Assembly (NCBI GenBank): GCA_964632305.1 | Contig: CAZWBR010000018.1 | Location: 7,728 to 71,727, forward strand | Direction: 5' to 3' | From: CAZWBR01 sp964632305 | GTDB lineage: Bacteria > Bacteroidota > Bacteroidia > Bacteroidales > Prolixibacteraceae | DNA length: 64,000 bases | In this document: positions 1 to 8,885 of the stretch, one piece after another | Numbering within the stretch: the first letter of the stretch is position 1 | How the letters are laid out: each line of letters starts with the position of its first letter | Made by a program: the position numbers and the translations under genes | The notes under the pieces: model-generated | Database searches by the model: none | What the model saw: the letters and a program-made list of their open reading frames with translations, nothing else | Told to the model about the DNA's origin: nothing

Positions 1-707
1 CGTTGTTGATTCTGCTGGCTGCCTTTGTCTTGTTCGCTCTTATCCCGATAGGGGTTTATAAAAAGAAAATAGAGATCCCGGTAGAGGAGAAGAAACGGGT
101 TTCGCTGGCCGATGTTTATCGCTTCTTCGCCGTGAAGGGGATGCACAAGCGGGTGCTGGTGCTGATCTTTTACTATTCAGGCATTATCGGGATACTGGCG
201 ATGCTCAAACCCTGGATGGTCGATCTGGGTTATTCGGTCAAAGAGATCGGGTTTATGTCGGGGATCGTGGGTACTTCAGTCGCTTCGCTTGCCGCTTTTG
301 CTTCAGGATTTATTCTGCGCAGGATTGGTCGGCGTAACGCGATGTTTGCTTTCCTTGCGGTCTCGATATTTGCCTCTGTCTACTTCTGGCTGATATCGCA
401 GGGGACCCCTTCGGTGGTTCAGCTCTATACCGGGATTTGTCTGTTATGGGGCGGGTACGGTTTATCGACGGTTGTGATTTATACCACGGCGATGGATCTC
501 GTTCGTACTGGTCGTGAGGGAACGGATTTCACGATCCAGATTGTGATAACCCACCTGAGCAGTCTGATCATGGCCGTGATCAGTGGCAAGGTCGGCGATA
601 TACTTGGATACAGTGGTCTCTTTGGGGTGGAGGTCCTGTTCGGATTGGCGGCATTGCTCGCCGTATTTTATGCTTATCCAAAACGGCAGATTCCCGTAGA
701 AGGATAA
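1..707 (+). CDS. MFS transporter, C-terminal part (RhtX/FptX or AmpG-like)
   Basis: The gene runs in from the left edge, so its N-terminal half and start are missing. The 234 visible residues hold about six membrane segments, with a short cytoplasmic stretch rich in Lys/Glu (about residues 20-35) typical of the central loop of a 12-TM major facilitator. The motif GFILRRIGRRNAMF after the second visible helix matches the MFS loop signature. The pattern is closest in my judgement to the RhtX/FptX-AmpG group, which imports siderophores or muropeptides; the heme genes immediately downstream would suit an iron or heme substrate, but that is inference. It ends about 60 bp before hemN, with no clear terminator between. 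Confidence 0.7.
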   Translation, partial: LLILLAAFVLFALIPIGVYKKKIEIPVEEKKRVSLADVYRFFAVKGMHKRVLVLIFYYSGIIGILAMLKPWMVDLGYSVKEIGFMSGIVGTSVASLAAFASGFILRRIGRRNAMFAFLAVSIFASVYFWLISQGTPSVVQLYTGICLLWGGYGLSTVVIYTTAMDLVRTGREGTDFTIQIVITHLSSLIMAVISGKVGDILGYSGLFGVEVLFGLAALLAVFYAYPKRQIPVEG

Positions 708-766
708 TGACCATGATGGTTTGATATTTGCAATTTGATTGCAGGATTAGTGTATGGAGAATGATG

Positions 767-2146
767 ATGAAAGTTGATCAGCAATTACTTGAGAAATATA
801 ATGTGCCGGTGCCGCGTTACACCAGCTATCCGCCGGCCAATCATTTCCGTGATAGTTTCACGGAAAGGGAGTATCTCGATTTGATTGAGGCCTCCAATTC
901 CGGGAGACCTGAGTATATCGCATTTTATGTGCATATTCCCTTCTGTAAGAAGATTTGTTACTACTGCGGTTGCAACGCCTGTCCGCTGGGCAAAGGGGAC
1001 CAGGTGTCCGGTTATATCGAAGCGGTGAAGAAAGAGATCCGGATGGTTTCATCCCGGATTGGTAAATCGCGTAAGGTGTCGCAGATCCATTTTGGCGGCG
1101 GGACCCCCAATGCCATTTCTTCGGCCTACCTGAGCGAGATTAATGCCTTGTTCTTCTCCCTCTTCAACTTTATCCACCAGCCGGAGATCGCGATCGAATG
1201 TAATCCCGCCTACCTTGATCCGGTTTATGTTGATGATTTGAAGAAGGCGGGTTTTAACCGTTTCAGTCTGGGGATTCAGGATTTCGATAAGGGGGTACTA
1301 AAATCGGTGAACCGCGATCCATCTGCCCTACCGGTGGATCAGTTGATCGGGCTGTTGAAGGCGGGAGACAAGAAAATCTCGGTCAACCTTGACTTTATCT
1401 ATGGGTTGCCTGGTCAGAATGCTGAATCGTTTGCCCGGACGATTGGTCAGGCGATAGATTTGCGCCCCGACCGGTTGGTTACCTTTTCCTATGCCCATGT
1501 GCCGTGGTTGAAGAAACATCAGTTGATCCTGGAGAAGAAGGGATTGCCCGGACCGGATGAGAAGATGGAGATGTTTTTGACCGGAAATGAATTGCTGAAG
1601 CGGGAGGGCTACCGGTTTATCGGGTTCGATCACTATGTCTTGCCGGAGGATGAACTGAATATTGCCTACCAGAATCATCTGTTGCACCGTAACTTCCAGG
1701 GCTATTGCACCCGCCGTACAACAGGACAGGTCTATGCTTTCGGTGTCTCGGCCATCAGTCAGCTCGACGGGGGTTATATTCAGAATAGTAAAGAGGTAAC
1801 CGGGTATATTGATAGTATCAATCAGGGGAAACTGGCCGTCGAGAAGGGAATTGTGCTGAACTCCGGCCAGCGGATCGCCCGTGAAGTGATCAATGAATTG
1901 ATGTGTAACCGGTTGATTAAATGGCACGATTTGTCGACACGGCTGCAGGTGCCGGTTGAGGAACTTCGCCGTATCTTTGTTCCTGATCCAATGGTATTCG
2001 AAGAGTTTGTCGCGGATGGTTTGCTGAGTTTCTCCGACGATCAGTTGGTCGTTTCCGAGACCGGATGGCTTTTTATCCGGAATATTGCTGCGGCTATCGA
2101 TCCGGCCTTTAAGTCGGGTGAAAATAAATATTCAAAAGCGGTCTGA
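767..2146 (+). CDS. hemN: oxygen-independent coproporphyrinogen III dehydrogenase
   Basis: Radical-SAM enzyme that decarboxylates two propionates of coproporphyrinogen III to give protoporphyrinogen IX without oxygen. The SAM cluster motif is at about residues 55-70 (HIPFCKKICYYCGCN): Cys60, Cys64 and Cys67 bind the 4Fe-4S cluster, and the extra Cys69 (CGC) is typical of true HemN rather than HemW. Length of 459 aa fits the family. Three ATGs lie in a row (761, 764, 767); 767 is chosen because GGAGA at 756-760 gives the best ribosome spacing. An upstream TTG at 728 would add residues with no family match. The stop is two bases before hemG, so the two are co-translated. Confidence 0.93.
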   Translation: MKVDQQLLEKYNVPVPRYTSYPPANHFRDSFTEREYLDLIEASNSGRPEYIAFYVHIPFCKKICYYCGCNACPLGKGDQVSGYIEAVKKEIRMVSSRIGKSRKVSQIHFGGGTPNAISSAYLSEINALFFSLFNFIHQPEIAIECNPAYLDPVYVDDLKKAGFNRFSLGIQDFDKGVLKSVNRDPSALPVDQLIGLLKAGDKKISVNLDFIYGLPGQNAESFARTIGQAIDLRPDRLVTFSYAHVPWLKKHQLILEKKGLPGPDEKMEMFLTGNELLKREGYRFIGFDHYVLPEDELNIAYQNHLLHRNFQGYCTRRTTGQVYAFGVSAISQLDGGYIQNSKEVTGYIDSINQGKLAVEKGIVLNSGQRIAREVINELMCNRLIKWHDLSTRLQVPVEELRRIFVPDPMVFEEFVADGLLSFSDDQLVVSETGWLFIRNIAAAIDPAFKSGENKYSKAV

Positions 2147-2148
2147 AG

Positions 2149-3516
2149 ATGAATAAGTCATTGAAAACAGATGTTGTCGTGATTGGGGCAGGACTTACCG
2201 GTCTTACCCTCGCTTTTTACCTTCAAAAGGCGGGAAAGAAGGTGGTCGTAGTTGAAAAGGAAAACCGTTGCGGGGGGGCGATCCGTACCTTTCAGGAGGA
2301 GGGATTTCTCTACGAGTCGGGCCCCAACACCGGGGTCTTATCTTCTCCCGAGCTGGTGATGCTTTTCGATGATTTGAAAGGACGGTGCGAACCTGAACTG
2401 GCCAATCCGCAAGCCAAGCAACGGTGGATCCTGAAGGACGGGAAATGGCAGGCGCTCCCTTCGGGCCCGCTCTCGGCCATTACGACCGACCTATTCACCT
2501 GGAAAGATAAGTTTCGTATTCTGGGTGAGCCGTTCCGCAAGCCGGGCAACGATCCGCTGGAGAGTTTGGCCGATATGGTTATCCGCCGGATGGGACGGAG
2601 CTATCTGAATTATGCCGTCGATCCGTTTGTTGCCGGGATCTATGCCGGCGACCCTAAGCAGTTGGTCACCAAGTTTGCCATGCCCAAACTCTATAACCTG
2701 GAACATAACTACGGAAGCTTTATCCGTGGAGCGATCAGGAAGAGTAAGGAGCCGAAAACTGAGACCGAGAAACGGGCGACCAAAGAGGTCTTCTCGGTAA
2801 AAGGTGGGCTGCAAAACCTGACCGATGCACTGGCCGATGCGATTAATTCGGAAAATATCCTGTTGAATTGCAGCACGATCACAGTTGAGGTTAAGGCGGG
2901 CGGTTTTCAGACGTTGGTCCATCAACCCGGAGCGGAAACGGTGATTGATTCCGAAAAGGTAATTTCTGCCGTTGGAGGCTATGCCCTCCCATCCATCTTT
3001 CCGTTCCTCGAAAATGAGCTGGTGCCGGTTGCTTCACTTGAATATGCCCGGGTGGCCCAGGTGGTGGTGGGATACAACAAATGGAGCGGCATCCCGATCA
3101 ATGCTTTCGGCGGATTGGTGCCTTCGCTCGAGAAACGTAAAATACTGGGGATTCTCTTCCCTTCCTCAATCTTCCCTAACCGGGCACCCGAAGGCGGCGC
3201 CCTTCTTTCGGTTTTCATTGGCGGAATGCGCAACCCCGATGTTTATGACCTTGACGATGATTCATTAAAAGAGGTCGCATTACAGGAGATCGCCGACACG
3301 CTTCATCCTTCCGCTCCAATGCCCGATCTGGCTAGGCTCTTCCGTTATCCTCACGCGATACCGCAATACGGAAAGGCTTCCGGGGAGAAGCTGGAACGGA
3401 TCGCCGAATTGGAGAAGCGTTTTCCGGGATTGATCCTGGCCGGCAATATCCGCGACGGGATTGGCATGTCAGACCGGACTAAACAAGGCAGAACCATCGC
3501 CGATCAGCTTGGCTAA
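2149..3516 (+). CDS. hemG: FAD-dependent protoporphyrinogen oxidase
   Basis: Oxidises protoporphyrinogen IX to protoporphyrin IX, the step between HemN and HemH. The N-terminus has the FAD-binding Rossmann motif GAGLTG (residues 13-18) followed by a Glu (VVVEKENRCGG) that would bind the ribose. The C-terminus has the second FAD contact (LILAGNIRDGIGMSD). Length of 455 aa fits the HemY/HemG flavoprotein family (called hemG in plants and many annotations, hemY in Bacillus). This family uses oxygen or another acceptor, so it sits beside an oxygen-independent HemN. Tightly coupled to hemN, with a 2-bp gap. Confidence 0.93.
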   Translation: MNKSLKTDVVVIGAGLTGLTLAFYLQKAGKKVVVVEKENRCGGAIRTFQEEGFLYESGPNTGVLSSPELVMLFDDLKGRCEPELANPQAKQRWILKDGKWQALPSGPLSAITTDLFTWKDKFRILGEPFRKPGNDPLESLADMVIRRMGRSYLNYAVDPFVAGIYAGDPKQLVTKFAMPKLYNLEHNYGSFIRGAIRKSKEPKTETEKRATKEVFSVKGGLQNLTDALADAINSENILLNCSTITVEVKAGGFQTLVHQPGAETVIDSEKVISAVGGYALPSIFPFLENELVPVASLEYARVAQVVVGYNKWSGIPINAFGGLVPSLEKRKILGILFPSSIFPNRAPEGGALLSVFIGGMRNPDVYDLDDDSLKEVALQEIADTLHPSAPMPDLARLFRYPHAIPQYGKASGEKLERIAELEKRFPGLILAGNIRDGIGMSDRTKQGRTIADQLG

Positions 3517-3593
3517 AAGAAAATGTGTGGCGCTTTAGCAGATCATTGAAAAAAATATTAATTTAAGGCACTTACTTTGGAAAAATCGTGTGT

Positions 3594-3914
3594 ATGATCG
3601 AAAGAATAAAACAAAAGTGGAATATCCGGTCGAATTGGCAATTGATAGTGATACTCTTTGTCTTTGCGGCAACCGGTTGCCTGGCTTTAATGGTCAGAAA
3701 GTTGGCATTCAAACAGGCCGGGATTACTCCTGAAACCTCTCTCTGGATCAAAATTCCGCTTTTCTTTATCGTGGTCTTTCCGACATACCAGGTGATGCTG
3801 GTGGTTATCGGCGGCTTGTGCGGCCAATTTCGATTTTTCTATGCCTTTCAGAAGAGGAATTTCAGCTTCCTGTTGCGCAAACGGGAAGTTAAATTACAAA
3901 TTGAGGTCGAATAA
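3594..3914 (+). CDS. small two-TM membrane protein, possibly DUF6787
   Basis: Protein of 106 aa with two hydrophobic segments (about residues 16-36 and 52-76), a basic N-terminus and a basic C-terminal tail. ATG at 3594 is chosen; a GTG at 3588 is an alternative. The pattern (short basic start with W, TM, ARK-type loop, TM, FxFF and a basic tail) resembles the small DUF6787 proteins of Bacteroidota, but I hold this loosely. It lies between hemG and hemH in the same direction with a 9-bp gap to hemH, so it is probably co-transcribed with heme genes. No function is known to me. Confidence 0.7.
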   Translation: MIERIKQKWNIRSNWQLIVILFVFAATGCLALMVRKLAFKQAGITPETSLWIKIPLFFIVVFPTYQVMLVVIGGLCGQFRFFYAFQKRNFSFLLRKREVKLQIEVE

Positions 3915-3923
3915 GCTACCAGG

Positions 3924-4937
3924 ATGGAGCAGAATCCCCGCACTGCACTGTTGCTGATCAATGTCGGGACGCCTGATCAACCTGAGGTCTCTGCGGTCCG
4001 GCGATATCTTGCACAGTTTTTGAACGATCCGCGGGTGATTAATCTTCCTTGGCTGATGCGTAAGATCCTGATTAACCTGATCATCGTTCCGTTCCGTGCC
4101 CCAAAATCCACTCTACTCTATCAACGCCTTTGGACAGAGAAGGGCTCACCACTACTCTTTTATGCCCGTCAGACGGTGGAGAAACTAAACATGCAACTGG
4201 AGAGCGGGAACAAGGCTTTTGTGGCGATGCGTTACGGTAACCCTTCCATTCCGAAGGTTCTGGAGCAGATCCGCAAGGAAGGATTCTCCCGCCTGATCAT
4301 TCTTCCACTCTTTCCCCAATATGCCTCTTCGACCAGCGAGACGGCGATTCAGGCTGTTCGTGCTGCCATGAAAAAGTTGCAATTCTGCCCCGACGTACAG
4401 GTGATTGATCAGTTTTATTCCCATCCGGCCTTTCTTCAGGCCTACACCGACCGGATTCAACTGATGAATCCTGATCAGTTCGACCATATACTTTTCTCCT
4501 ATCATGGCCTTCCAATCAGCCATATTCGTAAGGCCCATCCCCATATTCAGGAGAGCCAATGTAGTTGCATGGATGTGATGCCAATGTATGGGACTATCTG
4601 TTACAAAGCGACCTGTTATGAGACGACGCGTCTGCTGGCCGGCCAGCTTCAGCTTCCCGAAGGAAAATACTCTACTGCTTTTCAGTCGCGTTTATCGAAA
4701 AACTGGCTGACTCCCTTCTCCGATCAGGTCATTCGGGAGCTGGCCACTCAAGGTAAGAAAAGGGTGCTTGTCGTGGCTCCGGCTTTCGTGGCAGATTGTC
4801 TGGAGACAACCATTGAGATAGGAGAGGAGTATCGTGATCTTTTCATACAACTGGGCGGAGAGGAACTGGCGCTGGTTGAAAGTCTGAACGACAGCGACCA
4901 ATGGATCGATGCGATCAGGGAAATTACATCACTTTAA
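3924..4937 (+). CDS. hemH: ferrochelatase
   Basis: Inserts Fe2+ into protoporphyrin IX, the last step of protoheme synthesis. The sequence opens with the family start ALLLINVGTPDQP and carries the catalytic segment FSYHGLP (about residues 191-197; His194 is the metal-inserting His). A second conserved acidic region, CLETTIEIGEEY, follows near residue 290 and contains the active-site Glu. Length of 337 aa is normal. Cysteines near residues 213-233 (CSCMD and CYKATCYET) recall the 2Fe-2S or metal ligands of some ferrochelatases, but I cannot assign them. It closes the hemN-hemG-x-hemH cluster. Confidence 0.95.
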   Translation: MEQNPRTALLLINVGTPDQPEVSAVRRYLAQFLNDPRVINLPWLMRKILINLIIVPFRAPKSTLLYQRLWTEKGSPLLFYARQTVEKLNMQLESGNKAFVAMRYGNPSIPKVLEQIRKEGFSRLIILPLFPQYASSTSETAIQAVRAAMKKLQFCPDVQVIDQFYSHPAFLQAYTDRIQLMNPDQFDHILFSYHGLPISHIRKAHPHIQESQCSCMDVMPMYGTICYKATCYETTRLLAGQLQLPEGKYSTAFQSRLSKNWLTPFSDQVIRELATQGKKRVLVVAPAFVADCLETTIEIGEEYRDLFIQLGGEELALVESLNDSDQWIDAIREITSL

Positions 4938-4949
4938 TCTGAGTCTAAA

Positions 4950-5528
4950 ATGAAGATGGATGAGAAAATATATGAGGGCAGGGAATTTAAGAACTCCGAC
5001 TTTTCCAGTCAGACCCTGACGGGAATAGAGTTCGAAGACTGCCGCTTTATCAATTGCGATTTTTCAGGGACTAACCTCTCCAACTCCGATTTTATAGGGT
5101 GCCGGTTCGAAGCGTGCAACCTGGCCCTATCGAAGCTGGGGAACACCGGACTGAAGGAGGTGCAATTTTTGCAATGTAAGCTGATCGGGTTGCAGTTTGA
5201 CCATTGTAACGACTTCTTATTCTCGGTGAAGTTTGAGCAGTGTCAACTCGATTATGCGGTTGTTCATCAAAAGAAACTGAAAGGGACCCTCTTCTCCCAT
5301 TGCTCAATGAGGGAGTGCGATCTTACCGAAGCCGATCTTGCTTCGGCGGTCTTCGATCATTGCGATCTCGCCGATGCGCAGTTCCTTCATACTGATTTAA
5401 GAAAGGCTGATCTGCGTTCAGCGCTTAATTATACCATCGATCCCGAACAGAACAGGATCGCCAAAGCCATCTTTTCTTACCCTGAAGTGGCAGGTCTGTT
5501 GCGCAAATACGATATCCGGATCGAATAG
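4950..5528 (+). CDS. pentapeptide-repeat protein (Qnr/McbG-like fold)
   Basis: Protein of 192 aa made almost wholly of A(D/N)LXX-type five-residue repeats (for example FEDCRFINCDF and CDLTEADLASAVF), which build a right-handed quadrilateral beta-helix. The C-terminus IDPEQNRIAKAIFS is typical of a widespread Qnr-like subgroup. Some relatives protect DNA gyrase from quinolones or toxins by mimicking DNA; most have no known role, so no resistance function is claimed. The start is 12 bp after hemH, which suggests read-through from the heme operon. ATG at 4950 is used; ATG at 4956 is equally possible. Confidence 0.88.
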   Translation: MKMDEKIYEGREFKNSDFSSQTLTGIEFEDCRFINCDFSGTNLSNSDFIGCRFEACNLALSKLGNTGLKEVQFLQCKLIGLQFDHCNDFLFSVKFEQCQLDYAVVHQKKLKGTLFSHCSMRECDLTEADLASAVFDHCDLADAQFLHTDLRKADLRSALNYTIDPEQNRIAKAIFSYPEVAGLLRKYDIRIE

Positions 5529-5628
5529 GATTATCAGCTTTTTATTCGATTGAAAAACCAATGGTCCGGATCTTTTCAGGTCCTTCGGTTCATTCTTCAT
5601 GTTTACTAATTCAATGCTTGCGCTATCT

Positions 5629-6294
5629 TCAGAAATCAATGTCGTAAAGGCCTTGTCCATCCTCTTCGAACTTCTTCACACTGATGTCGGTCATCGGGTG
5701 TTTAATCAGTTGGTAGAGCAGCTCGGGACATATGGTCGCTGAGTGGGCGCCGGCCATGCTGACACGGTAAATTTGGTCCACTGTCTTGAAACTGGCTGCA
5801 AGTACTCTAGAATCCAGATCATATTCAATGGTGTTTTGTACAATGTCGGCTACCACTTCAATGCCATGCGACGAGATATTGTCGAGACGGCTCACGTAGG
5901 GGGCGACGAAATCGGCTCCCGCCCGCATTGCCACTAATGCTTGTTGCTGTGTGAAGATCGCCGTCGCAGTCACACGGATACCGGTATATTTCAATATCCG
6001 CATCGCCCTGTACCCTTCGGGGGTTACAGGGATCTTGGCAAAGAAATTATCACCGAAATCGAAATAACTGCGGTATTTCTTCGCTTCACGCACCATGTCA
6101 TCGGCTTTCTGTGAGAGCATTTGTACATGCACCATTCCGTTGCCGACCAGTTCCTGTATTCCTTCCACAGCTACCGAGAGTTTAAGCCCGGCTTGGCTCA
6201 GTATGGTTGGATTGGTGGTTACACCGTCGAGGGGAAAAAAGGTATAGAGATTTCTCAATTCTCCCAGATCAGCGGTATCTGCCATGTAAATCAT
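5629..6294 (-). CDS. fsa: fructose-6-phosphate aldolase/transaldolase-like
   Basis: Class I aldolase of the small transaldolase (MipB/TalC/FSA) group. The N-terminus has ADTADLGE and DGVTTNPTIL, both family signatures, and the Schiff-base lysine is Lys87 in FFAKIPVTPEG. At 221 aa it is the size of FSA (about 220 aa), not of classical transaldolase B (about 315 aa). FSA enzymes exchange dihydroxyacetone or fructose-6-phosphate with glyceraldehyde-3-phosphate; some members are true transaldolases, and the sequence alone does not decide. Convergent with the pentapeptide gene; it shares an approximately 190-bp divergent upstream region with the next gene. Confidence 0.88.
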   Translation of the reverse strand: MIYMADTADLGELRNLYTFFPLDGVTTNPTILSQAGLKLSVAVEGIQELVGNGMVHVQMLSQKADDMVREAKKYRSYFDFGDNFFAKIPVTPEGYRAMRILKYTGIRVTATAIFTQQQALVAMRAGADFVAPYVSRLDNISSHGIEVVADIVQNTIEYDLDSRVLAASFKTVDQIYRVSMAGAHSATICPELLYQLIKHPMTDISVKKFEEDGQGLYDIDF

Positions 6295-6488
6295 AATCTA
6301 ATATTTTTTATTTGCCGTAAAGATAAATACGATAATTCCCTTTAAGTTGAAAAATAAGAAAAAAACATTGTTTGCGATATAATTAAAAGCTTGTTTTAAC
6401 TGCAAAACCCTTATTATTCTGCTCCTTCTCTTGACTTTCCCCCTGAAAAAGTAAAACTTTGTGTGGAATAAATCAAAATTAAACCTCG

Positions 6489-6974
6489 ATGACAACTTAT
6501 TCCGAAAAAGAATTCTCCTGCTGTCCCCCCTTCAATCCTGAATTATGGGAAGACAAAATCTGTGATTGGGAAAACAAACGGTTCATCAAAGACCATGTTC
6601 GTACCTTCTTCTACATGCCGATGAACTTCGGGTCGGTGATGCAGCGTCTGGACCGACTGGTCAAGAAGGCTGATGCGACTGTCCCCGACTGGCTCTGTCT
6701 CTCCGATCATACCTCGAAATGGAACATGGATATTTACCTCGCCACCGATAGAGAGGTGCCAGGGGCAGAGAATGTTTCCCTTACCGGAAAATTCTACAGT
6801 CGTGTCTATGAAGGCCCATTCAAGGATACCGGTAAATGGTGTAAGGACTTTGAAGCGAAAACTGCCGAGAAAAGCTTCGCTGTCAAGCGCTGGCTAATGT
6901 GGTACACCACCTGCCCGAAATGTGCGAAGAAATATGGAAAGAACTATGTCGCGATAATGGGGCAGGTCGAATAA
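6489..6974 (+). CDS. conserved protein of unknown function with C-terminal CPxC motif
   Basis: Protein of 161 aa, soluble, Trp-rich. Visible features are an N-terminal CCPPF, a central FYSRVYEGPFKDTGKW stretch and a C-terminal CPKCAKKYGKN segment that could bind a metal together with the N-terminal cysteines. The whole looks like a conserved single-domain family seen in Bacteroidota, with a faint resemblance to GyrI-like effector-binding folds in the YEGPF region. I do not recognise a named function. It stands alone, divergent from fsa, and ends in the terminator shared with the peptidase downstream. Confidence 0.75.
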   Translation: MTTYSEKEFSCCPPFNPELWEDKICDWENKRFIKDHVRTFFYMPMNFGSVMQRLDRLVKKADATVPDWLCLSDHTSKWNMDIYLATDREVPGAENVSLTGKFYSRVYEGPFKDTGKWCKDFEAKTAEKSFAVKRWLMWYTTCPKCAKKYGKNYVAIMGQVE

Positions 6975-7014
6975 AAAAAAAGAGCCGGCAGGAAACTTAG
7001 TCCTGTCAGCTCTC
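6973..7014 (-). terminator. intrinsic terminator after the subtilase gene
   Basis: A 13-bp stem with two G-U type mismatches (arms at 6982-6994 and 7002-7014, loop AACTTAG) is flanked on its left by nine As, which read as a U-tract on the minus strand. It sits 20 bp past the peptidase stop and right after the plus-strand gene, so it may serve both. Confidence 0.8.
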
Positions 7015-7033
7015 CCTGTTTATCACTTCTGTT

Positions 7034-8206
7034 TCAGTGATGTGCTATTGAATCGGGTTCGTTGTCCGGATCATCAATGACATATCCATCTCGTTTGACC
7101 GTTCCCAAAAGCAGTAACCCGGCAACATGGGGTGCAGCCATCGATGTCCCTGACATGGTCGCGTAACCGCCATCTTTATAGGTCGATTTAATACTTACGC
7201 CCGGGGCACACCAATCGATTGGTGGGTTTCCGTAATTCGAGAAATAGGCCCACTTATCCCCGCTGCCCATGGCCGAAATCGTATAGATATTTGTTCCGTT
7301 TACCCGCGCCGGTGAGTGGTTATTGGCATCGTCCGATTCATTGCCGGCGGCAAGAACGAACTTTACCTTTGCCGAGGCTCCCAGAACCGCGTCATCCAAA
7401 TCCTGCGATATCCCTCCGCCTAAACTCATATTGGCTACATCGCCCGACTTTCCGTTGGCCGCTACATAGTTGACTCCGGCAATAACCCCTGAAGTAAAGC
7501 CGCTGCCGCGACGGTCGAGTACCCTGACCGATACCACGGTAGCTCCGGCGGCTACACCGATCACGCCAATCTCATTGTCTATTGCAGCAATGGTGCCGGC
7601 TACGTGTGTCCCGTGCCCGTTCTGATCATCCGGGGTGGTGCGGGCGCCCAAAAAAGTTCTGGAGCGGATTCCATCCACCGTTAAATCGGGATGATCAAGA
7701 TCAATACCCGAATCAATAATCCAGGCAGTCTTCCCAATGCCGCTAATTCCTCCTCCTACACGGGTAATACCCCATGGAATTTGTTCTGCTGGTGGAATTG
7801 GGGCCGGCTTTCCTTTAACTTCGATCGGTGATAGTGCGATCTCCTTATCGGCTTCGATATAGGCCACTTCACTGTCGGCTTCCATCTTTTTCATCTGTCC
7901 GGGGGCCATCTTTACCGTGAACCCCTGCAATGCGGTTTCGTAAACCTCTTCCGGATCGCCCGACAGTTCATATTTCTTCATCAACCCGTAGGCTTTTTCT
8001 TTTACTTTTTGGTTTCTGATTCCAAAATCAGCAGCCTCTATTTGGGCATCTTTCTTCAGTACAACGATGTACTTGGCAGCGATCGTTGCACTTTTCAGGT
8101 TTTCAGCCTCTTGGTTGGCTACCGATGTAATCTCTTCCTTCGTGCAGTTGGCCATCAACAAAACGACCACCCCTACACCCACAGCCAGTGCCTTGAATTT
8201 TTTCAT
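7034..8206 (-). CDS. lipoprotein subtilisin-like serine protease (S8) with I9 propeptide
   Basis: Secreted peptidase of 390 aa. The N-terminus MKKFKALAVGVGVVVLLMANC is a lipoprotein signal with the lipid-accepting Cys at the end, so the protein should be anchored to the cell envelope. Residues about 45-125 form an inhibitor I9-type propeptide (YIVVLKKD start, VAYIEAD end). The catalytic triad is in IIDSGIDLDHPDL (Asp), NGHGTHVAGT (His) and GTSMAAPHVAG (Ser). ATG at 8206 is chosen over the in-frame TTG at 8218 because it gives the proper signal peptide. It lacks the C-terminal sorting domain often present in type IX-secreted subtilases, as expected for a lipoprotein. Confidence 0.92.
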   Translation of the reverse strand: MKKFKALAVGVGVVVLLMANCTKEEITSVANQEAENLKSATIAAKYIVVLKKDAQIEAADFGIRNQKVKEKAYGLMKKYELSGDPEEVYETALQGFTVKMAPGQMKKMEADSEVAYIEADKEIALSPIEVKGKPAPIPPAEQIPWGITRVGGGISGIGKTAWIIDSGIDLDHPDLTVDGIRSRTFLGARTTPDDQNGHGTHVAGTIAAIDNEIGVIGVAAGATVVSVRVLDRRGSGFTSGVIAGVNYVAANGKSGDVANMSLGGGISQDLDDAVLGASAKVKFVLAAGNESDDANNHSPARVNGTNIYTISAMGSGDKWAYFSNYGNPPIDWCAPGVSIKSTYKDGGYATMSGTSMAAPHVAGLLLLGTVKRDGYVIDDPDNEPDSIAHH

Positions 8207-8450
8207 AATATTTCCCAATTATTATTAGATATAGCTATGCAATTTAAGTCGAAATCCTTAGAAAAGCAATATTATAACGGTGTATCTTTCAGTCTATATA
8301 GAATTATTTGTGCAGCGCTCTTCTGTTTATTGGCTTTGAACCTAACTATTTCATAATTTTACTGTGCTCTGTTTCCGAGGAAGCTTGCGCTAAATATTTC
8401 CGCGATCGATTCTGTTTCGGGAAGTAGAGTACCAACTAATTGTAATAATC

Positions 8451-8885
8451 ATGAATAGCGAGAAAGAAACCATGCTGTTACGCGACCCTCAGATACTTCC
8501 CGTCGATGAGGTATTGAACGGTGCGCTGGGTGAAAGTTACCCAGCATTCGGAGAGTTGGTGAACACTATCTCCAACGTCGAATATGGCCTTATGCCCGAA
8601 TGGAACTACTACAACGACGGGAAGGCCTGGCTCTGCAAAGTGCTTTTTAAGAAGAAGACCGTCTTCTGGCTCTCGGTGTGGGACGGCTATTTCAAAGCCA
8701 CTTTCTACTTTACCGAAAAGAATTGCGGCGGCCTCGACGACCTGGACCTCGATCGGGAGTTAATGCAAAGTTTCGTTAAGAGCAAACCGATCGGAAGGTT
8801 GATGCCCTTTACCTTTGTGATCCGCGAAAGCATTCAGCTTACCGATCTGCTGAAAGTCATTCAATACAAAAAAAGCCTGAAATGA
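8451..8885 (+). CDS. DUF3788 family protein
   Basis: Soluble protein of 144 aa. The central segment MPEWNYYNDGKAWLCKVLFKK followed by VSVWDGYFKATFYF matches my memory of the DUF3788 family (small proteins that share an alpha/beta fold with YdhG-like proteins). Function is unknown; members are often near GNAT acetyltransferases or AraC regulators. The stop overlaps the ATG of the next gene (ATGA), so translation is coupled to the acetyltransferase. Confidence 0.8.
   Translation: MNSEKETMLLRDPQILPVDEVLNGALGESYPAFGELVNTISNVEYGLMPEWNYYNDGKAWLCKVLFKKKTVFWLSVWDGYFKATFYFTEKNCGGLDDLDLDRELMQSFVKSKPIGRLMPFTFVIRESIQLTDLLKVIQYKKSLK

Noticed and set aside
1328..1927. 199-codon frame antisense to hemN
   Set aside because: Shadow frame with no recognisable domain opposite an intact hemN.
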